A DNA stretch of 64,000 bases, taken from the NCBI GenBank assembly GCA_018350325.1, contig JAEVLN010000006.1, positions 248,001-312,000 of the forward strand. The letters run 5' to 3'. This document shows, piece after piece, positions 11,131-22,619 of the stretch; positions within the stretch are counted from its first letter, which is position 1; each line of letters starts with the position of its first letter. Position numbers and translations under genes: made by a program. The notes beneath the pieces were generated by a model that was not told the origin of the DNA, made no database searches, and saw only the letters and a program-made list of their open reading frames with translations. This DNA comes from Globodera rostochiensis (lineage: Eukaryota; Nematoda; Chromadorea; Rhabditida; Heteroderidae).

Positions 11131-14100
11131 TCACTGCCCGTCCCACATGAACTAAAACTCCTCGAGAATATTCAAACAAAATCTAAAATAAATACGACGG
11201 GGGAGGGGCGTTGGCTCCTGGAGAGGGGCCAACCGGAAGTTGGGGGTGCTCGGTTCGGGAAAAATGGAGAAGAAAATGGTGAGCGGACGAATTCAGCGCA
11301 TTTTGTTCTTCCATTCGCTTACCAAAACATTTTAAGCATTATAAATGTAAAAAAATAACAAAATGTATTTAATAATCATTAGGCACAAAAAAACAATCTG
11401 CCAAATTTATTCAAATTTCACAATTAAAAATGAGGTGAGTGATAAATACATATAAAGCGAACAAAGTAATATAAATTAGAAGAGATCTCTCCACTTGTGA
11501 ATTTGGGGAATTAGAAAATGAAATATTTGTGGAGAAAAAGTGAGAGAATTGGACCCGATGCGACAATTCAAAAGGTCGAACATTTTGGGGGGGGGGGGAA
11601 GCCATCATCGCGCGCATTCATTCGTTCAGTCGAAAAATGTCACAAAATGAATAGTCCTGGAATTGATCCTGAAAAGGCCATAGAAATGCTTTTTGCCTTG
11701 GATTTCACCGGGTACCTCGCCCATCTGCAGCATTTCGAGCACTTCATCACACAAACGCACTTTAAATAATTTTGAAAAAAGAATCTTTGTGATATATTAC
11801 CAATTTCGTTATTGTTCGAAATTGCGGAGTTGGAACTCAAGAAATGGACGTTGTCGACGCTGGACCATTGGGACTTCAGAACGGACTGAAAATGCAAAAC
11901 AATAACAAAACAAAAAAGAAAAGAAAAAAGAAACAAAAAGAATAAGTTTAGGTATATTAAATATTAAGTACTTGTTTGCAAAGCTCTTTAATGATTTTGA
12001 GCATGGTTAAGTAAAGGTCGCTGTCCAAATTGCCGCCATTGGTAATCGAATGGAGCAATTCAAACGGTCGAAACGCCCCGTGGCTTAAACAAATGGACAA
12101 ATAAATTTGAATATTTTTTGATTAAAGAAATTGCCTCATTGACGAAACAATGACGGCTAAATTTTGTCCGTCGACCGCGACAACCAATCGGAGGAGCACT
12201 TCGGCACAAATTTTCATCAGATTCTGAAGCCAAATTCTTTCTTTTTTTGGCGTCATAAACAATTTTTATGCGTTTATTTACCGATTTCCCGACATCGGTG
12301 GAATCGAAACGCAAGAACAAAAAATTGAGCAATGTTTCGGAGAGGTGAGGGCCCGGGGCAAAAACGCCGGGCAAAGCACCGGCCTTTGTGATTCTGTTCA
12401 GACCCTTAAAGAATATTTTGCATAAATCTTAATTTTTGAACATATAAAAGCGTTCATATCACTGGTCGGGCCCTAAATGGACGTCGAATTCCCCCAAAAA
12501 GAAATCCCCCCCCCCCCGCCTCGGCGATTACGCACCAACAAAACCGTTTTTTGCAAATCAAACACAGAAGCGGTGTCCATCCGGAGAATGGCCTGGTAAA
12601 TGAACATTATGGTTTCGTTGTTGGCAATCTGAAACGATAAAAAATGGTGAAAACTTAACTTTTGTTACTTACGATTTTCGCCACGGTTTTCTGTCCGACA
12701 CTTAAAGTCCCATCGGCTGACATTTCCTTGCACATGGCAGTCAAAATCACCAGAGAGTCGTCCAGTATGGACCTCTTCAGCCGAATGATTTTGTCTTTGT
12801 CCGTCGCCAATTCGCCCGCGTTCATTTCGCACATACACTGGCGCGAAAGGTCGGCAAAATGCTGCACGGCACGACCCTCGTCCATGGAGGCCAAATAATC
12901 CTGAGGCAAATGGTGAAATATTAATTAATTTATTAATTACCCCCCCCCCCCCCGCAGTTCCCTGTCCTACCCGCGCCTGCTTATTCAGAACGATTGCATT
13001 GCGAAGGAATGTCAAAGCATTCGAAATGTTCGACATATAAACGATAGGCTTCGATTCGCGCGTCGGAAAAGTGCCTCTGATGGAAAAATTGATGGCCACT
13101 GACAGATTTTGCGTTGAAATTGCACTGGCGTCGCTGACCAATTTGAGGCAATTCAACGGCTTCATAAAGTCTTCCTCCGAACAGTTCGCCACAGATGCCA
13201 TCTTTTCCATTAAAACCTCAAAAAAATGTTGCTGACCAAAACCCCTTTATGGTAATATACAAAATTGGTCAATTAACACTAAAAAGCCAAAGTTTGGACA
13301 ATTAGCAGTCGAATGGTTTCGAACATTTATTCCGGCAAATTTGACGAATTCCTCGGCGAAACGGACGTCCCTCGAGTCGAGCAGAGTGTTGAAAAAGCGC
13401 AAAGACTGGCCGAACATCTTGCGGTTGGCCGTCTTGTCCACAACGTTCAGCACCAACTTGATGACTTGCCGATCAAAAACGAATTGCTGAAAGAATGGCA
13501 TCAAATATTTAAGCGAAACAAAAGTTTGGGACGCACTTTCCATTTCTCCGCCCCGTAGATGAGACAGCGGAGGATGCCCAAAGAGACGAATTTGAGCGTC
13601 GACTTTCCTTCCATTCGCAGAATCGTCAGAATAACGTTGAAGAATGGCTCCGTGCGCGCCCCGCTTTTGTCCTTCACCAGGGCCAAACATCGATGGATAA
13701 CGACGAGGGCACACTGAAGGGCGTGCCGTTGTTGCTCATTGCCGTCGAGGGCCAACGGCACAATTCGCTGCAAAAGGCCGACGAAAACGGGCAGCACGGG
13801 CGCCTTCCGCTCGAGAATGGCCTCAATACGCGGGAAATGAAAATTATAATCGACTGATTCAGCAATTGTTTAAGCAACGCACCAACTCAAACTGTTTTTG
13901 GTTGATCAGAATGTCCAGGATGTCCAGAATGGCGTTGAGAGACTGAATTGTGTCACCAAAAAGTTTAAATGGCAAAATGTTCTCCCACCCGCTGATCGTT
14001 GAGCAAAGTGAGGCGTTCTATCAAAATTCTAAACGTAATTTGATAAATAATGCCAATTAAAATCTTCCCAAAACACACTTAATCAGCTCACGAAAGTCCT

Positions 14101-15388
14101 TTTGGTCGAATTCCGTCGAAATTTTTCGTTTTGCGATTCCCGTAGCAAAAAATTTCAGTGTTTTCAGCAATTGACCAAAAACCTCCTGAAATGGTAGGGG
14201 TCAATTCGATATTTAGCTAATATATATACAGTATTAAGCACAGTGTTCTATTCATCAACGCCTACTTGATCGGAGTTTTTAACGGCTTCGAGGAAGCACG
14301 TCAGAAACTTCTGCGTGTCTTTCTTCGGGTCCAGCGGTTCACTGACGAATTTGCTGTTCAGCTGCTGGGAGTTGAGCGTAAACGAACTGTCAGCGGAAAA
14401 AATGCTCAGTCCGGAGAGATTGCTGATCAACGAAGGGGTCTGGAAGTGAGGCGAGTAACAGTGAAATGGCACTAAAAGTGAAGAAACTGCCTTCTGGTTA
14501 CTCCTCATATTCCTTAAATTTAATGCCCTGCTCCCCCCCCCCCCTATGATTTTGTCAAATTTGTGGGCTGTATTCGCTCTGAATGGTTGCCGCGCCTAAA
14601 AATGCATTGGATTTCTCCCGCTAAGAGCTGCCGATTGGTTATGATTCGAGCTAAAATATTAGGAGACAATATTCTTATACGAATTGGAGGGGGGGGGGGG
14701 GAGGGGAAATGAATGCACTGGTACTGACGGTGGACGGAGTCGGACTCGTCGTGTAGGGGCTGCAACCGTTCTGCTGAAACCATTGCTGAACGCGGGCGAT
14801 GTCGGGCGGAGAGGCGAAGGCGGCCAAAGGGTTAAATGTCGGGTTGAGGAAGGGATTTTGGGAGAAAATGCTGAAATTTGCGCTTATAGTACAAAAATGC
14901 CAATCAATGTAATTTAATTAACGAAAAAGGGTTCAAGACAAAAGAGACGACATTACAATTAATCTTAGGTGCAATTTAAATCTCTTATGTTACAAAAACG
15001 TAAAACATTTTTGCTACTGTCCAAAAAAAAAGGTAACCAAGTTTAAACGGAAATGAGCGTTAATAAACGCCTTGACAACGCACGTGTTGGCCATTGCCTG
15101 AATGGACGGAGGCGACATTAATTGTGCAGCGAATAAAGGATTTGTTGTTGCCGTTGAGGTGGACGGAAATGCGTTGTGCGGCGATTGTCCCATTTTGCCC
15201 GCAGGGGATGACCGAACGACGCCAATTTCCGGCGACGTGTAGGCCGGCCGAACGGACTTATTGCCAGCCGCGGAAGTTGGGAAAGAGCAGAGTGGCGACT
15301 GCGACATTAAACTGGAGGATGATTTAGGGACAATTCCATTTGACAAATTATCATTGGGCCGGATGCCAAACCCAAACTTTTTATGCAA
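11131..15388 (-). CDS. Large helical-repeat protein, unrecognised (multi-exon)
   Basis: At least a dozen minus-strand exons are visible: about 15388-15050, 14870-14710, 14500-14250, 14190-14090, 14030-13980, 13940-13880, 13830-13550, 13500-13310, 13220-12970, 12900-12670, 12630-12550, 12410-12300, 12230-12125, 12090-11970, 11890-11745, and a proposed last exon 11131-11151. The first two are Pro/Ser-rich with repeated NPL.A...SPP motifs. The rest are Leu-rich helices (for example GLLQRIVPLALDGNEQQRHA, LGILRCLIYGAEKWK, CAEVLLRLVVAVDGQNLAV), suggesting a HEAT/ARM solenoid. I do not recognise the family. The start is not seen: the first open stretch lacks an ATG. The final junction (ending MLQMGE then FMWDGQ) is in phase but short, so it is tentative. 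Runs of 10 or more C lie in several introns. It might form one unit with the armadillo-like gene downstream, but a stop and poly(A) signal between them argue against this. Confidence 0.5.
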
Positions 15389-16117
15389 TCTTGGGGGAGC
15401 AATTTTTGAAGTTTATTTAGGTGTGATACAATTACTCGTAAATGGCCACAAAGTGTTCTTTCTTTCTTATCCGACTTTATTTCCTGCGACGAGGGGGACT
15501 GCCCGAGGAGGAAAGTAAATGACCCCTCCCCGTCCCACCTATGCCAAATGCTATGCCATCATCGATACAACCCCCTCCCCCCCCCCCTTTTGCGTTGAGT
15601 CATTACTCAACGACTCAATGTGAGGGAGGGGCGAACCCAAGCAGAAGGACCCTCCTCCCCACAGCCCAAACAATTTTTGAATGCGCAAATTGGCGTCCTT
15701 TTCGTTCGCTGCCGGGGGGAGCGGACGATAAGTGAAGGGGGGAGGGGGGAGGGGGGGGGGGAAGGGAGAAACAAACGGAAAACGCTCTTTCGATGTTCCT
15801 TTGCCAAGCAAAAGGAGGGGAAACACATGCAAATAACCAAAAAGCCTATGAATAGGAGGACCCTTTTGGGCGAACATATTCAAAAAAACAAATACACCGA
15901 AAATGGAAAATTTAAAATATGAAATTCTTAGGCCAAATTGTGGAGACATAACACGCATGAATTTGGCGATTCCGAAATGTTCCAAAAACTTTTATTTCTG
16001 CATTATCAAATTTGCAAGTGAGGAGACAAATTCACCAAAAAAAGGAGTCACTTGTAAGTGAAAGAATGCAAAAAGTCTCCCCGAAAACCCGGACGTCCCT
16101 ATTTCTATTTTTTGTCT
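15389..16117. other. Intergenic C/G-tract-rich region
   Basis: Contains C and G runs of 9-12 (for example near 15575 and 15750) and open frames that are only Pro/Gly/Ser low complexity. A missing 5' exon of the minus-strand helical-repeat gene could lie here, but none was found with an in-phase splice site. It also contains the 3' flank of PEX19. Confidence 0.4.
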
Positions 16118-18753
16118 TCACATCACTGAACAATCATTCAAATTTGCATCGTCCGGAGCATTTGTGACGGGAAATCCCCGAGAAAGTTCCGGTGGTGGCA
16201 ACCCGTACTTCTGCATTTCCAACCAAAGCTGCGCAATTTTTGAAGCTTTTCCTTCCTTCGCCTGCTCAACATCACTTCCGCCCGCTTCGTCCTCGTACAC
16301 ATTTCTGAGCAGTCCAAGCACCTGAAAGGGTAAAATTCCAATGTCACCACAAATGCGGACCGGTTTTTCTCTAAAGCAGTTAGAATTAGCAAAGGAATTT
16401 TCATTCTTAGGATTTAAAAAAAGGCTCGTCAGTTAGTGGCTTAACCCAAACACACTCTGTGCTGTTCCTTGTAACGCTGCAATGTGCTGGAATCGAACTC
16501 TGCCGACTTCTCCTCGAGAAAAGGTCCGAATTTGCTGTGCAATTCCTAAAAAAGGAATGCTTAAAGCAAAAGTTAATTTGGATGATTCTTAACTAATTTA
16601 AATTGGTTCCGATTTAAAGATCGAACGCGTAAAAACTTGAGTTGCAAACAGCAGCAAAGAGAATTATTAACTGTGTTTTGAGTTATTTCTAGTCCTAGGG
16701 GCTATGAGTGCAGTTTTGTTAAAATTTTTGTCACAGTCACCACCACACCACTCCAACCAAAATTATTCAAGTACGGTAAAAACTGAACATTTTTGGAAAA
16801 AATTCGGATTCTAGGCGAGGGCATAGCCAGAGCTTTTTTTCGGGGGGGGGGGGCTAATTTGAAAAAAGTCAATCTGGTGTATTTGGGTTTTATTGCATTT
16901 TTCTTAAGCAATTTTTCCCCAAAAAAAGTTCAAAAATTGATTTCCGCCCATCCCTGCTGCTGTGGACTTGTGTTTTTCCTCCCGTTCTAGGATTTCAAAC
17001 AGAACAGGGACAGAAAAGAATTGCCTGTTCTATTCTTTTTGGAACATAACAGATTAAAAATTAAATATGACTGGGTAATAAATTTGAATTTTTCTATTTT
17101 TCTCCAAAAGCTTGGTCTATTTAATGGTGAGTGACGTAGTTTGCCTGGTGATGGCTGGGATTTCGAACCCCGATTGTATAAATAATTTTTCCTGTCTTTT
17201 TATGAACTTCGATGGTAAAGGAAACAATTTCTAAAAATAGTTGCCTTTTTATTGGCAATTTAGAAATTGTTTTCTTTTGCTTCAGCGAATTCACTTCAAC
17301 ATATCCGCGTAGGGGTAAACCCATCTCATCCATATCCAACTCATCCATAGAGCATAACTTATTTCAACCTTAACTGATTTAGAAAGTATTAACGCCATTC
17401 GATAGATCTCGAAGAGTTGAAGCTGAGATCAAGTTAAACCTTTGTGATTGAATAAGTTTCAAAAAAGTTATGGCCAGAAAACCGCCCAAAAATCGGAATT
17501 TTTAAACTTTCTCAAGTGTTAAGGCCATAACTTTTTTGAAACTTATCCAATCACAAAGGTTAACTTGATTTCAGCTTCAACTCTTCGAGGTCTATTGATA
17601 AGACTTCCTAAATCAGTTAAGGTTGAAGTAAGTTATGCTCTATGGATGAGTTGGATATGGATGAGTTGGGCAGGGCCGTAGCCAGGGGGGGGGGCCAAGG
17701 GGGCCATGGCCCCCCCCCCCGAAATGTTTTTTGACAAAAAAAAAACAAGAGGGGGGACCCTATTGTTTTGTAAAATTAATAATTTTTGGGCCAATTTTCT
17801 TACCAAATTCCATCAAAAAAACTCAAAAAATTTTCCTGCCCCCCCCCCCGATTCTTAAAAAGGTTCAAAAAATTACCGTATCGTATTTTTTAATTTTAGG
17901 TTGCAAATCTCTTAACAAATATCGTTAAAATCTTCAAAATTTTCTGGGCGGCGCCTATCGGCACCGCCGACCACCACCCCCCCCCATCCCTGTTTTCAAA
18001 AAAACTTGCATTTTTTTAAAAATTCGAAAATAGGCGATCTCGATTTTTACGCTATCTTTAAACAAAAATGTTTATTAAAAAATTTAACGAAAATCGAATA
18101 TTTTTTTTGGGAAAAATTGCTTAAAAATGCAATAAAAACGGAAAAATGCACCCCTAAGAATCGACTTTTTTGGCTTGGCCCCCCCCCCGAAAATTTTTTC
18201 TGGCTACGGCCCTGGAGTTGGGTATGGATGAGTTGGGTGGGACCCATCCGCGTATGCCAATGCCCGAATTAACTCTTGTCAGTGTTTCTCGAAAATTCCT
18301 TTCAGTATCCATTCGGCCATAAAAGCTCTTACAATTAGCGCAAGGGACCTTAATCGCCGGGTACATTGCCTCCTTGGAGACGGCGGTCTGCACAATTGTG
18401 TCCATCAGATCGTCCAAAGAGCCCTTTGAGAACGAAAGTTTGTCCAATTCCCTCTCCAACTCTTTGTCACAAGAATCGCCACCAACAAATGCCAAATTTG
18501 CGATGGATTTCGCAATGTCCAATTTGCCCTTCGATGAAGTGCTCTCCTCCGCCTCGTCCGCCTTATTTCTCCTCACCATCCCTTCAAGCATTGCCTGAAA
18601 TTTTTGAGCCGCTTTTTGCGTTGCTTCGCTGTCGCCTTTCTGCATGAACTCGTCCAAATCGTCGTCATCATTCGCTTTCACCGGAGGCGGTTTGAAGTCG
18701 TTTAAGGCATCATCCAGCAACTCGACGAGTTTTGAAGCAGAATTTGCAGCCAT
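16118..18753 (-). CDS. pex-19: Peroxisomal biogenesis factor 19 (PEX19)
   Basis: Three exons, 18753-18349, 16547-16458 and 16321-16118, join in frame to about 232 residues. PEX19 is the farnesylated cytosolic chaperone and import receptor for peroxisomal membrane proteins. Family marks seen: an acidic N-terminus with LVELLDDALNDF (the PEX3-binding type helix) and DDDLDEF; a central amphipathic region (QKFQAMLEGMV); MYPAIK followed by LEEKSAEFDSSTLQRYKEQH; WLEMQKYGLPPPELS; and the C-terminal CaaX box CSVM for prenylation. The protein is shorter than the human one (299 residues) but has all the parts. The 1.8-kb first intron (16548-18348) holds a palindromic element with another transposon inside it, plus an older fragment. 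Upstream, just past the start, lies a second copy of the palindromic family. Confidence 0.93.
16814..16990 (+). mobile_element. Degenerate end of the 17671-18214 hAT-like family
   Basis: GGGCATAGCCAGAG followed by a G tract and a GAAAAAAGTC block matches, with changes, the inverted right end of the element at 17671-18214, including the later poly-T/TTAAGCAATTTTT region. Only one end is present, so this is an old fragment inside the PEX19 intron. Confidence 0.6.
17312..18245. mobile_element. Palindromic element with 9-bp target duplication (MULE-like), carrying a nested insertion
   Basis: Long arms (about 160 bp each, starting GGGGTAAACCCATCTCATCC and ending in the matching GGATGAGTTGGGTGGGACCC) fold back around a centre near 17510. 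The direct repeat ATCCGCGTA flanks it at 17303-17311 and 18246-18254. Nine-base duplications are typical of Mutator-like elements, so I infer that superfamily. No transposase is present. The right arm is split by the hAT-like element at 17671-18214. Without that insertion the element is about 380 bp. It sits in PEX19 intron 1. A sister copy is at 18927-19799. Confidence 0.8.
17671..18214. mobile_element. 544-bp hAT-like non-autonomous element
   Basis: It starts with CAGGGCCGTAGCCAG and ends with its exact reverse complement CTGGCTACGGCCCTG. The 8-bp target duplication GAGTTGGG flanks it (17663-17670, 18215-18222). The terminal sequence and 8-bp duplication are those of hAT elements. Inside are G/C tracts and a GC palindromic cassette (GGCGCCTATCGGCACC, near 17947) that recurs elsewhere in the window. 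No transposase frame is seen. It inserted into the arm of the palindromic element 17312-18245, so it is the younger of the two. Confidence 0.9.
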
Positions 18754-18926
18754 TTAAAGATGTAAAGCTAAAATATGGGAACCGGCGAATTTCTACGGTG
18801 ATGTCCTTTTTTTAAAAGATTCGTTGTTTATTAGGGGTATGCACGCGTCTTCTTCCGTCCTTTATTTGCTGAATTTTGAAGAATTTTTGTTTACTTTTGA
18901 ATAAATTTAAGACAGATGCCAAATGA

Positions 18927-19799
18927 GTTAATTTTCGGGTCCCACCCAACTCATCCATACCCAACTCATCCATAAAGCATAATTTGCTTCAAACTTAACC
19001 GATTTAGAAAATCTTAACGGCAATCGAAAGATCTCGAGGAGCTGAAGCTAACATTAAGTTAAAGCTTTGCGATTGGACAAGTTCAAAAAAGTTATGGCCA
19101 GAAAACTTGATAAAATTTAAAAATTTGGCAATCCTGCAGAATGGGGGTCCCTAATTCATTTTTTGTTATTTGAGCTAAAAATTTATATCCGGGGGTTTTC
19201 AGGAGTGCTGATCACGAATATGACATCAGATTTTGTCTAATCATTGATGTTGTCTAAGATTTTTCATCAATTATTTGATTTTGGTAAGGACCTTATTTTC
19301 AAAAAAATCTATTTTTTTTTGCAAAAACAAACAATCAAACGAATTAATTTGGCTTTTTAGATATCAGATTCGAATTCTACGCATCAGAAAAGCCCGGAAA
19401 CGATCTTTTAAATGTTTTTTTTTTGTAAAATTTGGAAAATCGATTTTTCGAAAAATTCGAATTCGGTCCCGGGGTTCGAAATCGAGCGAAATAAAGGTCA
19501 GATTCGGATTCTACGTCCCAGAAAAGCCCTAAAAACTATTTTCTAACGACTTTATAAAATGTTTTTATTTTTTGAAAAAAAAATTTGGGACCCCCATTCT
19601 GCAGGATTGCCAAATTGGAAATTTTTAAATTTTATCAAGTTTTCTGGCCATAACTTTTTTGAAACTTGTCCAATCGCAAAGCTTTAACTTAATGTTAGCT
19701 TCAACTCTTCGAGCTCTTTCGAATGGCTTTAAGTATTTTTGAATCGATTAAGGTTAAAGCAAGTTATTGTCCGATCTTGATTGGATGAGTTGGGTTGAC
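18927..19799. mobile_element. Second palindromic MULE-like element, 873 bp
   Basis: Arms of about 210 bp (left about 18940-19160, right about 19585-19795) share the family sequence of 17312-18245 (CATCCATA.AGCATAA, GTTATGGCCAGAAAAC) and extend inward to a CTGCAGAATGGGGGTCCC block. The 9-bp direct repeat GCCAAATGA flanks it at 18918-18926 and 19800-19808. The central 400 bp is A/T-rich and contains fragments (CCGGGGGTTTTC, TGATCACGA) shared with the element at 22926-23435. No transposase is encoded. Confidence 0.82.
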
Positions 19800-19804
19800 G
19801 CCAA

Positions 19805-19885
19805 ATGAAGAGAACATGTTAGAGATAAAAGGGAAAAGCGAGATAGTACAGGGGGTTTTCTCTGCTGCTGGGCTTGACCCATAGT
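19805..19885 (+). repeat. Dispersed repeat, copy beside the MULE-like element
   Basis: GAAGAGAACATGTTAGAGATA followed by AAAAGCGAGATAGTACAGGG matches 42960-43030 and, in part, 43070-43125. With the palindromic element removed, the left flank (18918-18926) joins onto this sequence and recreates the form seen at 42956. Confidence 0.7.
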
Positions 19886-19893
19886 GTCATATA

Positions 19894-20459
19894 CGAAACG
19901 GGCCACTAGCGTCTGGCCACTAGCGTCTCGCCATTAGCGTCTCAGGGCCATTAGCGTCTGGCCACTAGCGTCTGGCCACTAGCGTCTCGCCATTAGCGTC
20001 TCAGGGCCATTAGCGTCTGGCCACTAGCGTCTCGCCATTAGCGTCTGGCCACTAGCGTCTCGCCATTAGCGTCTGGCCACTAGCGTCTGGCCGCTAGCGT
20101 CTGGCCACTAGCGTCTCAGTACAAAAAGGGCCACTCCCGTCCCAGCCACTTTTTTTATATTTTTTGGACTGCAAAATTTGATTAAATATAAACCAAAATT
20201 ACATTTTCGAATACGATTTATAATTTTTTCATCTTTTAAGCTTCTAACCGCTTTTGAATAGCTTTTTTGCTTTGTCTTTGTTTATAAAGTGACATCGTTC
20301 AGTATACCACCTTTTTGTTGGTGGGACTTAGTCGGCTTTTTTTTGTACTGAGACGCTAGGGGCGAGACGCTAATGGCCAGACGCTAGTGTCCAGACGCTA
20401 GTGGCCCTGAGACGCTAATGGCGAGACGCTAGTGGCCAGACGCGAATGACCCCTACTTT
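19894..20459. mobile_element. 566-bp foldback element whose arms are tandem arrays
   Basis: The left arm (about 19899-20125) holds about 15 copies of a 13-14 bp unit, GGCCACTAGCGTCT, with variants. The right arm (about 20347-20445) holds fewer copies in reverse complement. The arms meet an inner inverted pair (GTCTCAGTACAAAAA and its complement) around an A/T-rich centre. The 8-bp direct repeat GTCATATA flanks the whole (19886-19893, 20460-20467). The structure resembles foldback-type DNA transposons, in which terminal repeats grow as tandem arrays. No protein is encoded. Confidence 0.82.
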
Positions 20460-20702
20460 GTCATATAGGCTTTCAAAATTACGAATTAGTTGATAGAAAA
20501 TAAAAATTGGGTATTTAAATCCGTTTTTGAACCGGTTTAAAAACTTAAATTAAATAGCTATTTTCATCAACGGCTAAGTTAATTGCTTATAAAAATTCTA
20601 GAAAATTTGAGCTTCCTAATGATCAGGGCTCGGAAACTCATGGAAATCCATATTTTTTTTTGCGAACTGGGGATGGATGCCCTGAAATGCACGAAAAAAT
20701 AT

Positions 20703-22105
20703 TTTATTTCGTTGACGTAAAATTCCATCGGTTAATTCCTATTTATTGAATTGTTTAGGTGAACATTCTCATCGACACCGACGGCTTGCCAGTGGAAGAC
20801 CGGCATTTTCTAATGCTTTGGTATTCTTAACTTCTTTTTTTCTTCATTACAAGTATTTTGTACTTTCTGAAACTTCAGGTTTGAACTGATGTTCCAGTCG
20901 CCTGCCGTCGTGGACGGCAAGGAGATAAGTTACGAGGAGGTGGCCAAGTTGTCCACTCGGGACTTGGTTTCGAACTCGGCGTCCGTTGGGGTTTCCGGAG
21001 TCTACGACCGCTTCTTGTCTTTGCGTCTGAGGGCCGATTCGGAGAAAGTTGGAAATCTTTCAAAATGGGCGAACATTTACTTGAAAGGTCAATTTTTGTA
21101 TATTAATCAACGCCGGCCGATGTTTCAAGCTAAAATTCCAAAAGAAAGGTCCACAAAAATAAACTATTGTATATAAAAAGTTGGTTAATTTGAGAATTTG
21201 TTTAATTCCATCTATTTTAATCATAACAAATTTAGGAATCAAATTGTATCCGGATCGGGTGGCAATTTGTGCAAGGAATTTGGCCAATAATGCGGCGGAC
21301 AGCAAACGGGACGGGAACAGTGTATGCCATTTCCTCAACGCAAATTCGACTTATTCAACAGGTACAAAAATAAATGCCCGGTGTGAGAAATTCATATGGA
21401 AAATGAAATTTTTGCATTTTGTTTGTTTTAGATTCCAATACGCGGTTCTACAGCTATTTGGGGCTGGAAAAGTTCCATAAGGCGGTGGCCAAAGCTGTCG
21501 CGGACGGCAAAAGTGATGCGGTGCTAGCTCGACTGGAAGCAGTTCGGCAGAAAGTGCTCGCGAGTCCGCTCAATGTACACTTTTCCGGAGATATGAGTCA
21601 CATTCAACGCGAAGGATCGTCGGCGGATGTCGCAACGCAATGGGGATTCATCGGGCAGCAAAAACGCGCATTTTTACAAGTATTTATTGGGCGAGTGGAA
21701 TATTGATTTAACTTTGATCACTAACTCAGTGCTCCGCCGACCATGGTGCCAGCATGGAACACTATGGCAAAAGCAGTGCCATTGCGGTTGGCGGTTCCGA
21801 AAGTGCCTTTCTGCTCCAGAAGACGCGGTTTGATGATGATTGGACTGGGCCGACTACGATGCCAACTTCTCATTCTCTCACCTTGTTATCTTTTCCCATG
21901 TTTTTTTTTGGTGTTGTTCAGATTTATTTATTCGTTTTATTATAAATATGATTCGACAGCTTCAGGTTGCCGGCTGTTCGTCAACTTTTTTTGTTTTGTT
22001 TTTTGAATTTAAAACATTCGTTATTGTATGCTCTTTTTTTAATGCCGCTGGGGTAGGCACTATGGTCAACACACCGGCTGAAGACAAAATTCAACGACAG
22101 ACTGC
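20703..22105 (+). pseudogene. Inverted, internally deleted copy of the M16 peptidase gene
   Basis: This matches the minus strand of about 39005-36822 at very high identity, introns included, in opposite orientation. Exons for VNILIDTDGLPVED, FQSPAVVDGKEISYEEVAKL and SYLGLEKFHKAVAK are present. About 0.8 kb of the parent (roughly 37050-37835, two to three exons) is missing: the copy runs from GATGCCAAC directly to CATTCTCTCACC. The N-terminal half, with the zinc-binding site, and the start are absent, so it cannot make an active peptidase. The copy includes the parent's 3' flank. The identity of intron sequence implies a recent event. Confidence 0.9.
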
Positions 22106-22194
22106 ATTGTTGGTCCAACCGTGACTAAATGTACGCCCCTAATGATGGCATCGAGCGACAATTTCAACCTTTTTTACAAAGGACATAATCTTCG

Positions 22195-22350
22195 GTTCTA
22201 GTGAAGCGTTTCCTGGCCCGTAGAATTCAAAATGACATCTATTTCTGCCGATTCGAATCCCAGACCCGGATTCGAACAATATCTGGGGTTCGAATCGGTC
22301 GAAATGGATGTCATTTTGAATTCTACGGGCCAGGAAACCCTTAGAAAAAT
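22195..22350. repeat. Short inverted repeat with 65-75 bp arms
   Basis: TTTCCTGGCCCGTAGAATTC near 22211 is mirrored by GAATTCTACGGGCCAGGAAA near 22319. The arms run towards each other through GATTCGAA motifs. No target duplication was recognised, so the ends may have decayed. Confidence 0.7.
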
Positions 22351-22619
22351 GTTTTAAACTGATTTAAAAAAGAAATTTATTATTTTGCGGGCACATAACC
22401 CACAAGAACCTTTTTGAAATAAATTCATCGCATCTTCCTGAATTTTACTTCAATTTTCTTAACAAATATAATTAAAATGTTCAAAAAATTCCCCGACATC
22501 CTCCACTCTTACGTAACCAGTTTTTCCCCGAAATTCCGAAGCAAAATTAGGCCTAAGTCACCCTGGCTTGGGATTCGTTAGGCTTAGGCCTAAGCCACCC
22601 TGGCCTGGGATTCGTGGGG

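Noticed and set aside
22255..22300. GGTTCGAATC-like motifs suggesting a tRNA
   Set aside because: They lie in both arms of an inverted repeat, and no A box or cloverleaf pairing is present.
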